Source: Aeromonas salmonicida subsp. salmonicida
Lineage (GTDB): Bacteria > Pseudomonadota > Gammaproteobacteria > Enterobacterales > Aeromonadaceae
Length of the DNA stretch: 64,000 nucleotides
Assembly (NCBI RefSeq): GCF_001643305.1
Contig: NZ_LSGW01000070.1
Coordinates: forward strand, 120,166 to 184,165
Reading direction: 5' to 3'
The stretch's first letter is position 1; each line of letters opens with the position of its first letter. The notes below the pieces were generated by a model that was not told where the DNA came from, ran no database searches, and saw only the letters and a list, made by a program, of their open reading frames with translations. Positions 37,145 to 45,655 of the stretch are shown here, one piece after another. A program made the translations under genes and the position numbers.

Positions 37145-37312
37145 TTACACTGCCGCCCCGTCGCTGGCAGCAAAACAGAATGGCGATTTACACTGCCGCC
37201 TCATCAGCCGCTGGCAATAGAAAAAACATGAAGCCATCTATGGCGATTTGCACTGCCGTCTCATCATCAGCAGCTGGCAACAGGAGAAAACATGAAGCAA
37301 TTTATGGAGATA
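37145..37312 (+). repeat. Three degenerate tandem copies of a gene 5' end
   Basis: Copies begin at 37145, 37188 and 37248 with TTACACTGCCGCC or its variant TTGCACTGCCGTC, followed by GCTGGCA, an A-rich stretch and a TATGGCGAT-like end. Copy 3 supplies the real CAGGAGAAAACATG start of the hydrolase gene (ATG 37292). Copy 2 has AATAGAAAAAACATG (ATG 37218), a start with a lost ribosome binding site, 74 bases earlier and out of frame. Confidence 0.75.
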
Positions 37313-38092
37313 GCGGGCCGCCAAATGGCCTATCTGGACGAGGGGCAGGGCCCGGTTCTGTTGTTTGGCCACAGCTACCTGTGGGACAGCGCCATGTGGG
37401 CGCCGCAGATTGCCGCGCTCAAGGGCCAGTACCGCTGTATCGTGCCCGAGCTGTGGGGTCATGGCGATTCCGACCGGTTGCCGGAAGGCCCCTGCACCCT
37501 GGCGACCCTGGCCCGGGATCATCTGGCACTGCTCGATGCCCTCGGGGTCGAAGAGTGTGTGCTGGTGGGTCTCTCCATCGGTGGCATGTGGGGTGTGGAG
37601 CTGGCCAGGATGGCACCGACCCGTCTCAAGGGAGTGGTGCTGATGGACAGCTTCGTCGGTCTCGAGCCCCAGATTACCTGCGAGCGCTACCTCGGCATGC
37701 TGGGCATGATTGGGCAGCTCGGCACAGTACCGGCACCCATAGTGGAGCAGGTGGCACCGCTGTTTTTTGCCAATCAGCCGAATGCGGCCTTGATTGACGG
37801 ATTCAAGGAACGCCTGGCCTCCTGGCCAGGGGAGAAGGTAGCCGCCATGGTGGCGGTGGGGCGCAGCTTTGTGACCCGGGAAGATCGCATCGACTGGCTG
37901 GAAGAGATCAGGGTGCCGGCACTGGTCATGACCGGCTGCGAAGACAAGGCACGCCCCGTGCTGGAGGGTTATCTGATGGCCGAGGTGCTGGGTTGCTCCT
38001 TCAAGGAGATCCCGGCCGCAGGCCACATCTCCACGCTGGAAAATCCCGCCTTCGTCAATCAGGCCCTGACGGCATTTCTGGCCGGGCTCTGA
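37292..38092 (+). CDS. Alpha/beta hydrolase
   Basis: A 266-residue cytoplasmic alpha/beta-hydrolase-fold enzyme. The oxyanion-side motif is FGHSYLWDSAMW. The nucleophile Ser is in VGLSIGGMWG (about residue 95), the acid Asp in MTGCEDKARP (about 213) and the His in AAGHISTLENP (about 243). It resembles carboxylic ester or lactone hydrolases of the 3-oxoadipate enol-lactonase/MhpC group, but no pathway genes adjoin it, so the substrate is unknown. AGGAG lies seven bases before the ATG. It ends at a strong terminator. Confidence 0.85.
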   Translation: MKQFMEIAGRQMAYLDEGQGPVLLFGHSYLWDSAMWAPQIAALKGQYRCIVPELWGHGDSDRLPEGPCTLATLARDHLALLDALGVEECVLVGLSIGGMWGVELARMAPTRLKGVVLMDSFVGLEPQITCERYLGMLGMIGQLGTVPAPIVEQVAPLFFANQPNAALIDGFKERLASWPGEKVAAMVAVGRSFVTREDRIDWLEEIRVPALVMTGCEDKARPVLEGYLMAEVLGCSFKEIPAAGHISTLENPAFVNQALTAFLAGL

Positions 38093-38114
38093 TATCGACT
38101 ACCGCAATGGTATG

Positions 38115-38147
38115 AAAAAGAAGGGAGCCGTGGGCTCCCTTCTTTTT
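38115..38147. terminator. Bidirectional terminator after hydrolase gene
   Basis: AAAAAGAAGGGAGCC, loop GTG, GGCTCCCTTCTTTTT between the convergent hydrolase and perM genes. Confidence 0.92.
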
Positions 38148-38197
38148 TTCCTGATTGCAGGTTGTCACACTCTGTCACCTGAGAGGTGTATGCGCCC

Positions 38198-39268
38198 TCA
38201 GACGCCGGGCAGGGCCGGATCATCCCGCTTGGGCCAGGCATTGATCACCGCCTTGACCAGGGTGGCGAGGGGGATGGCAAAGAAGACGCCCCAGAAACCC
38301 CAGAGGCCGCCAAATACCAGCACGGCTACGATGATGGCCACCGGATGCAGGTTGACCGCCTCGGAGAAGAGCAGAGGCACCAGCAGGTTGCCATCGAGGG
38401 CCTGGATCACCAGATAGGCCACCATCAGCCAGGTGAATTCCGGGGTCAGTCCCCACTGGAACAGGGCCACCATGGCCACAGGTACAGTGACCGCCGCCGC
38501 GCCTATGTAAGGAATGAGTACGGAGAAACCGACAGCCACCGCCAGCAACGCCGAGTAGCGCAATCCCATCAAGGCAAAGGGGATGTAGGTAGCCACCCCG
38601 ACGATAAGGATCTCGATCACCTTGCCGCGGATATAGTTGATGATCTGGTCGTTCATCTCCACCCAGACCCGGTTGACCAGGGTGCGATTGCGCGGCAGGA
38701 AGCGGCGCAGGCCGCCCATCAGCTCCTGTTTGTCCTTGAGCATGAAGAACACCATCAGCGGCACCAGGATGAGATAGATGAGGATGGCCACCACGTTTAC
38801 CAGCGAGCTCAGGGAGGCGCTCACCAGATGCTCGCCGCCGCTCAGGATGCGTTGGCGGATGTTGTCGATGATGGTTTCGACCAGGGTCACGTCGATGACT
38901 TCGGGGTATTTCTCCGGCAGGGTGCGCACATAGTCCTGGACATGGGCCAGCATGGAGGGGGACTCCTTGGCCAGGTTGATGCCCTGGCTCACCAGGGTCG
39001 GGATCAGGCCCAGCAATGCCATCACTGTCACAGCTATGAACAGCAGCAGCACCAGACTGGTGGCAAGAGCGCGGGAGAGCCCGGCTCGTTGCAACCGGCT
39101 CACTGGCCACTCCAGCAGATACGCCATCACCAGCGCGACCAGCAAGGGAGCAAGCAGGCCGCCAAACAGCCAGAGCACGGCAAAGCAGGCAACCAGCAGC
39201 AGGAAGAGGGTGACGGCATCGGGGTCGGAGAAACGGGTCTGATACCAGCGCTTGAGTACTTCTAACAT
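38198..39268 (-). CDS. perM: AI-2E family transporter PerM
   Basis: A 356-residue inner-membrane protein of the PerM/AI-2E exporter family with about eight membrane helices. Family motifs are GLLAPLLVALVMAYLLEWP near the start, YIRGKVIEILIVGVATYIPF, GFSVLIPYIGAAA and LVPLLFSEAVNLHPVAIIVA. In E. coli perM is next to bepA, as here. The start at 39268 (MLEVLKRWY) follows AAGGATG. It is 25 bases downstream of the TusA-like gene. The transported solute is not established. Confidence 0.9.
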   Translation of the reverse strand: MLEVLKRWYQTRFSDPDAVTLFLLLVACFAVLWLFGGLLAPLLVALVMAYLLEWPVSRLQRAGLSRALATSLVLLLFIAVTVMALLGLIPTLVSQGINLAKESPSMLAHVQDYVRTLPEKYPEVIDVTLVETIIDNIRQRILSGGEHLVSASLSSLVNVVAILIYLILVPLMVFFMLKDKQELMGGLRRFLPRNRTLVNRVWVEMNDQIINYIRGKVIEILIVGVATYIPFALMGLRYSALLAVAVGFSVLIPYIGAAAVTVPVAMVALFQWGLTPEFTWLMVAYLVIQALDGNLLVPLLFSEAVNLHPVAIIVAVLVFGGLWGFWGVFFAIPLATLVKAVINAWPKRDDPALPGV

Positions 39269-39293
39269 GACAGCATCCTTTCGTGACAGGGGC

Positions 39294-39527
39294 TCATGAT
39301 GGCTGTTTGGCCCCGACAACCAATTGCAAAAAGATCGTATTGTCCGGCCCTTGCTGCAAGGTGACTGTGTGTCCCTGGCGTTGCAAGTAGGCCGGAATAT
39401 CCTGCCGGGAGCCCGGGTCTGCCAGCTGGATGGACAGGGATTGACCGGGTGTCGCCTGACGCAACCAGAGCTTGAGCCGGATCAGTGGCTCTGGGCAGCG
39501 CCAGGGGGTCAGATCGAGGTGTTCCAT
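39294..39527 (-). CDS. TusA-family sulfur carrier-like protein
   Basis: A 77-residue protein of the SirA/TusA/YedF family, recognised by the N-terminal Cys-Pro-x-Pro motif in PWRCPEPLIRLKL and the following QLADPGSRQDIPAYL helix. The cysteine at residue 11 would carry persulfide sulfur. The start at 39527 was chosen from the motif position and GGAG upstream; the longer open frame runs antisense through bepA's 5' region. Probably cotranscribed with perM. It is not the canonical TusA by context, and its sulfur acceptor is unknown. Confidence 0.82.
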   Translation of the reverse strand: MEHLDLTPWRCPEPLIRLKLWLRQATPGQSLSIQLADPGSRQDIPAYLQRQGHTVTLQQGPDNTIFLQLVVGAKQPS

Positions 39528-39655
39528 AGGGGCTCCATCGGGCATGAGGCGGCTATTATGGCCGTGATAAGAGCATGAAACAACGCTTGTGGCCCTTGAG
39601 GGGCAAGGGTATTCTGCCGGTGTCCCGGTAGGGTCTGATTGGAGATAGAGATAAC

Positions 39656-41110
39656 GTGGCACGCTTTTCCCCTTTGATGGCATCGCTTCCCCTGCTGGCT
39701 TCCCTGATGGGGGCGACTTTTCATGCCCAGGCGAACAACCAGCTTCCCGACATAGGTACCGCCGGGGTAGCCGCCCTGCCCATCGAGCAGGAGGTGCGCT
39801 ATGGCAATGCCTTCATGCGTTTCGCCCGGGCCGGCTTGCCGATCATCGATGATCCCGTGCTGAGTCAGTACATAGACGATCTGGGGCAGCGCTTGCTGAC
39901 CAACGCCGACGGGGTGCGTTTTCCCTTTACCTTCTTCCTTGTCAATGATCCCAGCATCAACGCGGCCGCCTTCCTCGGCGGTCGGGTCAAGGTGCACACA
40001 GGCCTCTTCCTCTATGCCGACAGCGAGAGCGAGCTGGCCTCGGTGCTGGCGCACGAAATCACCCACGTGACCCAGCGCCACATTGCCCGCTACATGGAGG
40101 CGCAGGCGAGCAGCTCAGCCATGACGCTGGCCGGGCTGGTGGGCTCCATTGCGCTCGCGGTGATCAACCCCACCGCCGGTATCGCCGCCTTGCAGACCAC
40201 CCTCGGATTGTCGATGCAATCGGCCATCAACTACACCCGCGACAACGAATATGAAGCGGACCGGATCGGCATGAAGACCCTGTATGACGCAGGGTTTGAC
40301 CCCATGGGCATGGCCAACTTCTTCCAGAAACTGGCGGCCGAGTATCGCTACGCCAGCAAGCCGCCCCAGATGCTGCTCACTCACCCCCTGCCCGAGACCC
40401 GGATCTCCGAGGCCCGCGGCCGAGCCAACAGCTATGGGCGCCGCAACTTGCCCCCCAGCCTCGACTTCTGGTTGGCCAAGGTGCGCATTCAGGTGCGCTA
40501 TGGCACCGAGACCCCGCAGGCGCTGCTCAGCTATTTCGACAGTCGTCTGCAAAAAGGGGATTACCCCCTCAAGGATGCGGCCACCTATGGCAAGGCGCTG
40601 GCCTTGTTGCAACTCAAGCGCACCGATGAGGCTGACACCCTGATGCAGGAGCTGGCCACCCGTCATCCTGAAGACTTGTTCGTGGTCGATGCCCTGACCG
40701 ATATCGATCTCGCCAAGGGACGCAGCGCCCAGGCCATTGCACGGCTGGAGAAGTTCCGCGCCCGCATGCCGGATAACGAAGTGGTGGTGGTCAACCTGGG
40801 TAACGCCTATCTGGAAGGGGGCGATTACAAGAAATCCATCGCCATCCTGGCCCCCTATGCCCGGGATCACGAAGAGAACAGCCTGGCCTGGAACCTGCTC
40901 TCCGATGCCTATCGCAAGGCGGGCCGAATGACAGAGTTGCACATGGCGCGCGCCGAGATGCTCTCCCTGCGCGGGGATTATCAAGCCGCTATCGACGAGC
41001 TGATCGTGGCCCGTGGCACTACCAGCGACAAGCTGACCCTGGCCAGACTGGAGGCGCGTATCACAGAGCTGGAGCGCGCGAAAAAGGATCTCGACAGCCT
41101 GAAAGGGTGA
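39656..41110 (+). CDS. bepA: Periplasmic M48 metalloprotease/chaperone BepA
   Basis: A 484-residue outer-membrane-protein assembly and quality-control factor (E. coli BepA/YfgC) that acts on LptD and the BAM complex. Signal peptide at about 1-26, M48 protease domain at about 45-265 with HEITH (His133, Glu134, His137) and NEYEADRIG supplying the third zinc ligand. A C-terminal TPR domain covers about 300-480 (QAIARLEKF, VVVNLGNAYLEGGDYKKSI). It starts at GTG 39656 after GGAGATAG. Divergent from the TusA-perM pair. Confidence 0.93.
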   Translation: MARFSPLMASLPLLASLMGATFHAQANNQLPDIGTAGVAALPIEQEVRYGNAFMRFARAGLPIIDDPVLSQYIDDLGQRLLTNADGVRFPFTFFLVNDPSINAAAFLGGRVKVHTGLFLYADSESELASVLAHEITHVTQRHIARYMEAQASSSAMTLAGLVGSIALAVINPTAGIAALQTTLGLSMQSAINYTRDNEYEADRIGMKTLYDAGFDPMGMANFFQKLAAEYRYASKPPQMLLTHPLPETRISEARGRANSYGRRNLPPSLDFWLAKVRIQVRYGTETPQALLSYFDSRLQKGDYPLKDAATYGKALALLQLKRTDEADTLMQELATRHPEDLFVVDALTDIDLAKGRSAQAIARLEKFRARMPDNEVVVVNLGNAYLEGGDYKKSIAILAPYARDHEENSLAWNLLSDAYRKAGRMTELHMARAEMLSLRGDYQAAIDELIVARGTTSDKLTLARLEARITELERAKKDLDSLKG

Positions 41111-41128
41111 TGACTCAGACAAACGGTG

Positions 41129-41167
41129 AAACGGGGTGCTCCAGCAATGGCGCGCCCCGTTTTCTTT
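41129..41167 (+). terminator. Terminator of bepA
   Basis: AAACGGGG with TGC/GCG extension, a twelve-base loop, and CCCCGTTT followed by TCTTT, beginning 19 bases after bepA. Confidence 0.8.
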
Positions 41168-41276
41168 CCGGGCGGAAGACTCTTCTCTGCCACCCCTTTA
41201 GAAGGGCGCGGGGCGGCAGACTCGTGATGAAAGAGAAGCGTCGCAGACGCTCAAATGTCAGGAAGGCGCATCGGTG

Positions 41277-41300
41277 CTTCCCCTGGCAAGGGGAGGGGAG
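41277..41300. repeat. CCCCTT-core intergenic palindrome, copy 2
   Basis: CTTCCCC, TGGCAA, GGGGAGGGGAG in the bepA-tlpA spacer; related to 5124-5145 and 46525-46546. A decayed sibling (CCACCCCTTTAGAAGGG) lies at about 41191-41207. Confidence 0.5.
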
Positions 41301-41305
41301 CTTCT

Positions 41306-41755
41306 CTAACGAAATTGCGCAGCCCGCAGCTTGAGGGCGGCAATCTTCTGCCCGTCGAGCTCTCCCACCAGCGTCGCTTGCAATCGGCCCTCGCCATCGA
41401 GCAGATAGCTCGTGGGCAGCCCGGTTGGGAGAGAGAAGGGGAGGTGCGCCTCTTTATCGGCGATCAGCAGCGGGACTCTGATGTGATGGCGACTGGCCAG
41501 TGCCCCCAGCTCGGCCGGGGTGGCGGGATCGTAACTGATCACCACCACGGCTATCTTGCCCTCCTGCGCCAGTGTCTCCAACAGCGGCAATTCCCGCAGG
41601 CAGGGGACGCACCAGGGCGCGAAGTAGTTGACCAGGAGCGGTTTGCCGGCAAACTGCGCCAGCGTCACCGGCTGGCCCTGGCCGTTGCTGAACTCAGGGG
41701 CCGGGGAGCAGGCTGTCAGCAGAGCGGCCACAATCATCCAACAAATTCGTTTCAT
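41306..41755 (-). CDS. TlpA/DsbE-like thioredoxin-fold lipoprotein
   Basis: A 149-residue thioredoxin-like protein. An N-terminal lipobox, LLTAC, places the lipid-modified cysteine at about residue 16. The redox motif is WCVPC (about 50), in NYFAPWCVPCLRELPLLE, and the cis-proline loop is GLPTSYLLD. TlpA/ResA proteins reduce periplasmic disulfides, for example for cytochrome c maturation or BepA-type partners. It is convergent with bepA and divergent from the ArsC-like gene. The start at 41755 follows CAGGAA; an upstream start at 41785 is possible. Its partner is unknown. Confidence 0.85.
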   Translation of the reverse strand: MKRICWMIVAALLTACSPAPEFSNGQGQPVTLAQFAGKPLLVNYFAPWCVPCLRELPLLETLAQEGKIAVVVISYDPATPAELGALASRHHIRVPLLIADKEAHLPFSLPTGLPTSYLLDGEGRLQATLVGELDGQKIAALKLRAAQFR

Positions 41756-41843
41756 TTCCTGTGCCCTGCCGCTTACCCTGACCATCCGTTTCCCCTACAA
41801 TAGCGCCGTTTCTTGTCCCATCTTGCCACATCAGGGAGTTACC

Positions 41844-42194
41844 ATGAGCGAGACCCAAATCTACCACAATCCGCGCTGTTCAAAGAGCCGTGAAACCCTG
41901 GCCCTGCTGGAACAGCACGGGATCGCCCCGGATGTGGTGCTCTATCTGGAGCAGGCGCCGAGTGAAGATGTCATTCGCACCCTGCTGACCCAACTGGGCT
42001 TTGCCGATCCGCGCCAGCTGATACGCACCAAGGAAGATCTCTACAAAGAGCTGGGGCTGGCGGATCAGAGTGGCGATGCCCTCATTCGCGCCATGCACCA
42101 GCATCCCAAGCTCATCGAGCGCCCCATCGTCATCAAAGATGGCAAGGCTCGCATCGGCCGCCCTCCCGAGCAGGTGCTGGAGATCCTCAAGTGA
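41844..42194 (+). CDS. ArsC-family reductase (YfgD-like)
   Basis: A 116-residue ArsC/Spx-fold protein with the reactive Cys12 in NPRCSKSRETL. RPIVIKDGKARIGRPPEQVL is the family's C-terminal block with the phosphate-like Arg. It resembles E. coli YfgD, which lies next to bepA in that genome. No ars operon genes surround it, so arsenate resistance is not its proven role. CAGGGAG precedes the ATG at 41844. The DUF2069 gene overlaps its last codon. Confidence 0.88.
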   Translation: MSETQIYHNPRCSKSRETLALLEQHGIAPDVVLYLEQAPSEDVIRTLLTQLGFADPRQLIRTKEDLYKELGLADQSGDALIRAMHQHPKLIERPIVIKDGKARIGRPPEQVLEILK

Positions 42195-42586
42195 CCACTC
42201 GCTTCGCCCGTCTGCTGACCCTGGTTGGCTTCTTTGGCCTGCTGGGTTGGGTCATCCTCTGGCACCTGTTTCTCTCCCCCCACCCTGACCTCAATCCCTG
42301 GTTGCTGCCGGTGATCTGGACTGTGCCGCTCCTGTTCCCGCTCAAGGGCATAGTACAGGGCAACCCTTACACCCACGCCTGGGGCAACTTCGTGCTGATG
42401 CCCTATTTTCTGCACGCCCTGACGCTGATCACCACGGATGAAGGGGAGCGTTGGCTGGCTGTGGTTGAACTGGTGTTCACCACACTGGCGTTTGTCGGCA
42501 CCATCTATTACGCCCGCCTGCGTGGCCGGGAGCTGGGCCTCAGCATTCGCAAGAAGAAGGGTGAGCTTTCACAAGAAGAGAAATAA
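42191..42586 (+). CDS. DUF2069 inner-membrane protein
   Basis: A 131-residue DUF2069 membrane protein with four hydrophobic segments (about 8-30, 38-53, 64-80, 88-108). It has the family pattern LPVIWTVPLLFPLKGIVQGNPYTHAW and ends in a charged tail. It begins at GTG overlapping the previous stop (GTGA), showing translational coupling to the ArsC-like gene. The function is unknown. Confidence 0.85.
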   Translation: MTTRFARLLTLVGFFGLLGWVILWHLFLSPHPDLNPWLLPVIWTVPLLFPLKGIVQGNPYTHAWGNFVLMPYFLHALTLITTDEGERWLAVVELVFTTLAFVGTIYYARLRGRELGLSIRKKKGELSQEEK

Positions 42587-42613
42587 GGCACTGGTTCAGT
42601 GCACCTTTATCTG

Positions 42614-42640
42614 CAAACCGGACCCAGGGTCCGGTTTTTT
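42614..42640. terminator. Bidirectional terminator between DUF2069 and acpH genes
   Basis: AACCGGACC, loop CAG, GGTCCGGTT followed by TTTT. It touches the acpH stop codon on the opposite strand and serves the plus-strand transcript best. Confidence 0.88.
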
Positions 42641-43259
42641 ATGGCCGCAAGCCGGCGTGGCCGCCTGTCTCGCGATAGTGGGCGAGCTGCTGCTCGCTAA
42701 ATGCCATCAGTTGGGGATAGAAGCGCAGAAAGCCCAGCTCGCAGGTATGCCAATCCATCTCATCCAGGGTGGTGAGGGCATCGCCGAGCAACACAGGGCG
42801 GCGCAGACGATGGCCTATGCCGTTGAGGGCCCGGCCCAGTCCCTCTTTGTGACGATAGGAGGCAATCCAGTTCTGCTCCGCCATCCGTTTCAGTGCCGCT
42901 GGCAAGCCGTCTGCCAGCAGCAGGTGATCTGCCAAGAGCTGGTCATAGCTGTGCTGCAAAAAGCGGGGCAGAGGCTCTGCGCAAAATTGTGGCCAGTGCA
43001 CACTGAGCCAGTGGTCGTAGAGCATGTCCACCAGTATGCCGCCAAAGCGGCGCCAGGGCGCCTCAAAGCAGGCCACAGCTGCCCTGTGCTCCGGGTGTGC
43101 ATCGGTGAAGGCATCAATCTTGCGATGCAGCCAGATCCCCTCGTCGAACTCGGGGGCGAGGGCGCTTGGCAGTGGTCCCTTGATAAAATCCCCCAGCAGA
43201 TTGCCGGTGAGGGAACTTCGGGTATGGGCAGCCAGATGCAGATGAGCCAGATAATTCAT
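42639..43259 (-). CDS. acpH: Acyl carrier protein phosphodiesterase
   Basis: A 206-residue enzyme that removes the 4'-phosphopantetheine arm from acyl carrier protein. It starts MNYLAHLHLAA and carries GNLLGDFIKG, the HRKIDAFTDAHPE motif with metal-binding His/Asp, VDMLYDHWLSVHW, and FLRFYPQLMAF, matching E. coli AcpH. The start at 43259 fits the family; the open frame adds seven residues upstream. It is a single gene convergent with the DUF2069 gene. Confidence 0.93.
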   Translation of the reverse strand: MNYLAHLHLAAHTRSSLTGNLLGDFIKGPLPSALAPEFDEGIWLHRKIDAFTDAHPEHRAAVACFEAPWRRFGGILVDMLYDHWLSVHWPQFCAEPLPRFLQHSYDQLLADHLLLADGLPAALKRMAEQNWIASYRHKEGLGRALNGIGHRLRRPVLLGDALTTLDEMDWHTCELGFLRFYPQLMAFSEQQLAHYRETGGHAGLRP

Positions 43260-43356
43260 GGGGCTAGGGTTGACCAGCAAATGAAAACTGAGGGTGAGCC
43301 TAGCTGATACGGCTCTGCTTGCCTACGGCTGGCGAACCGGCGGCAAGGGGTTGGCA

Positions 43357-43383
43357 CAAAAAAGCCCGACACTCGGGTCGGGC
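43357..43383 (-). terminator. Terminator of lysO
   Basis: GCCCGAC, six-base loop, GTCGGGC. On the minus strand it is followed by TTTTTTG. It lies 19 bases past the lysO stop. Confidence 0.88.
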
Positions 43384-43401
43384 GTGATGGGGTTGGCAGG
43401 T

Positions 43402-44304
43402 TTAAATGGCCAGGAAGCCCAGGATCAGGATGGGGCCGAGCAGGCTCAGGATAAAGCCGGAGACAATCGCCACAGGTACTACCTGGATGCCACCGGATTT
43501 CTGAATGACCGGCAGGGTGAAGTCCAGCGCAGTGGCGCCACCGTAGCCGATGGCGGCAGAGGGGTGGCGGTGCATCAACATGGGGATGATGAGAATGGCA
43601 ATAAGCTCGCGACCCAGATCGTTGATAAAGGCGGCGGAGCCGAGCACAGGCCCCAGCTTGTCGGCCACCAGAATGCCCGACAGCGAATACCAGCCGAAGC
43701 TGGAGCTGATCGCCAAGCCATGACTGAATGGCATGCCGAGCAACTGGGCTGCCAGCAGGCTGCCCAGCCAGCTGCTGACGATGACGGTAAAGGCGATTTT
43801 CATGCCCCAGGGATTGAGCAGGATCTGGCGCAGTCGCATACCGGAGTTGCGCATCTGCACCCCGATCAGCAGCAGCAACAACATCAGGGCCCACTCACTC
43901 AACTTGTCGATGGGCAAGATCCGCAGATCCACCAGCAGCCCCAGCAGCACGCCCCCCAGCACCACGAAGCAGAGCTGAAGTGATTCCCACAGCAGGTGCC
44001 GCTTGCTCGGCATCTTGGCGTCACTTGCCTCATGGGTCGGCGGGCTGCGTTTGTCGAGCCACCAGAGCGCCAGCAGGTTGCAGAAGGTAATCGCGGCCAG
44101 CATGACACCGGCCACCTTGAAGATCACCGCCAGGTTGCTGCCCAGGTTCTCCACATAGGCGAGCCCCAGCCCCATCAGAAACAGGATGAGATAGACCATC
44201 TTGCCCAGCGACTGATTGACCAGCTTGATGAGCCGGGCGGAAGAGAGGGGGATCAGATAGCCGATTGCCAGCGGCAGCAGGATCAGCAATACATTGAGCA
44301 ACAT
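43402..44304 (-). CDS. lysO: Lysine exporter LysO (YbjE)
   Basis: A 300-residue DUF340 inner-membrane exporter of L-lysine and its toxic analogue thialysine. Conserved blocks are PLAIGYLIPL, MVYLILFLMGLGLAYVENL, LLLLIGVQMRNSGM, SSFGWYSLSGIL, GSAAFINDLGRELIAI and GATALDFTLPVIQ, matching E. coli LysO. About eight to ten helices. The start at 44304 follows GAGG; a GTG five codons upstream is the alternative. It is divergent from the amino acid ABC operon, and both handle basic amino acids. Confidence 0.92.
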   Translation of the reverse strand: MLLNVLLILLPLAIGYLIPLSSARLIKLVNQSLGKMVYLILFLMGLGLAYVENLGSNLAVIFKVAGVMLAAITFCNLLALWWLDKRSPPTHEASDAKMPSKRHLLWESLQLCFVVLGGVLLGLLVDLRILPIDKLSEWALMLLLLLIGVQMRNSGMRLRQILLNPWGMKIAFTVIVSSWLGSLLAAQLLGMPFSHGLAISSSFGWYSLSGILVADKLGPVLGSAAFINDLGRELIAILIIPMLMHRHPSAAIGYGGATALDFTLPVIQKSGGIQVVPVAIVSGFILSLLGPILILGFLAI

Positions 44305-44835
44305 CGGGGCCTCGATCACAAAACTGATAAAAATGACACCTTATCACTACTTATTGGCTCTGTGTCACATATCTGTGAGTTTGGATGTTTCATCCGGGGC
44401 TTTTTTATTAAGTTGTTATGTTTTTGGTGCAAATCCATGCACTGATGTGGCGCAGTGGCTCGCCTTGGTGCAGCAGGAGAATCGACGAGTCAGCCCACTT
44501 TTCAACAAGATGCAAACATCCGCAGGGTGAATAAAGCTGCTTGGGCACGGTTATGACCATGATGCAGGAATTTTCTTGCCACCCTTGCGATGTGGGTATA
44601 AAAAGGCGGTGTTGCCGTACTGGTCTGGATAGGGTTTTATGCAGACAAAGTGCTGAAAAATACCGATTAGACCAATAAAAATACAGACAAAACACCAAAG
44701 ACCACCGTTCTGTATTGTTTTTTGACTAGTCGAGTGATATTTTCGCTGAAGGTTGCCATCGGTTAACTTTTTGTTAAATGGACGATGACTGAGTCACGCC
44801 GTAGCGGCGTCTAGGGACAGACAAGGTTGTAATGG
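44305..44835. promoter_or_regulatory. lysO / amino acid ABC operon divergent spacer
   Basis: A 531-base spacer, the longest unexplained one in the window. I see no coding frame with a family match, no lysine riboswitch core, and no convincing ArgR box. A/T-rich stretches at 44640-44780 and several short hairpins suggest promoters or a leader, but none can be assigned. Confidence 0.4.
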
Positions 44836-45606
44836 ATGAGCGACGTTGCCGCACTGGAAGTTCGTGAACTGCACAAGTATTTCGGCACCCACGAAGTGCT
44901 CAAGGGCATCGACATGACCGCCCACAAGGGAGACGTGATCTCCCTGATCGGCTCCTCCGGCTCGGGGAAGTCGACCTTTCTTCGCTGTATCAATTTGCTG
45001 GAAACACCCTCTTCCGGCACGGTTTCGCTTCATGGCGAGCTTATCCGGATGAAAACCAACCGGGCTGGCGAGCGGCTGGCGGAGGATGTGCGTCAGGTGG
45101 AGCGTATCCGTAGCCGTCTGGCCATGGTGTTTCAAAGTTTCAACCTCTGGTCGCACATGACCATCATGCAGAACATCATCGAAGTACCTATCCAGGTGCT
45201 GAAGATCCCCCGTGCCGAAGCCATCGCCAAGGCGGAGCATCTGCTCAATCGGGTGGGCCTGTGGGAGCGCCGGGATTACTACCCGGGTCACCTCTCCGGC
45301 GGTCAGCAGCAGCGTGCGGCCATTGCCCGGGCGCTGGCGGTGGATCCCGAAGTGATGCTGTTTGACGAACCCACTTCGGCGCTCGATCCCGAGCTGGTGG
45401 GTGAGGTGCTCGGCCTGATGCGTGAGCTGGCCGAAGAGGGGCGCACCATGCTGGTGGTGACCCACGAGATGTCGTTTGCCCGTGATGTGTCGAACAAGGT
45501 AATGTTTTTGCATCAGGGGCGCGTGGAAGAGGAGGGCAACCCCAAGGAGATTTTCGCCCATCCCAAATCGGAACGGTTCAAGCAATTTATCTCTTCCATC
45601 TATTGA
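44836..45606 (+). CDS. Basic amino acid ABC transporter ATPase (HisP/AotP family)
   Basis: A 256-residue PAAT-family ABC ATPase. Walker A GSSGSGKST is at about 39-47, the Q-loop MVFQSFNLWSHM, the signature LSGGQQQRAAIARAL, Walker B VMLFDEPTSALDPE and the H-loop VVTHEMSFARDV. The long insertion with KTNRAGERLAEDVRQVERIR is typical of HisP and AotP, so histidine, arginine, ornithine or lysine is the probable substrate. First gene of an ATPase-binding protein-permease-permease operon; the order differs from hisJQMP. Confidence 0.9.
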   Translation: MSDVAALEVRELHKYFGTHEVLKGIDMTAHKGDVISLIGSSGSGKSTFLRCINLLETPSSGTVSLHGELIRMKTNRAGERLAEDVRQVERIRSRLAMVFQSFNLWSHMTIMQNIIEVPIQVLKIPRAEAIAKAEHLLNRVGLWERRDYYPGHLSGGQQQRAAIARALAVDPEVMLFDEPTSALDPELVGEVLGLMRELAEEGRTMLVVTHEMSFARDVSNKVMFLHQGRVEEEGNPKEIFAHPKSERFKQFISSIY

Positions 45607-45655
45607 TGGGCGGGATCCAACGTTAACAGTCGACGATTTTATCAAGGAGAGATAC

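Noticed and set aside
44408..44698. 96-codon minus-strand frame upstream of lysO
   Set aside because: Cys/His/Leu-rich translation without family match, in a probable regulatory spacer.
44305..44835. Lysine riboswitch in front of lysO
   Set aside because: The conserved L-box core segments could not be found on the minus strand; a covariance search would be needed to decide.
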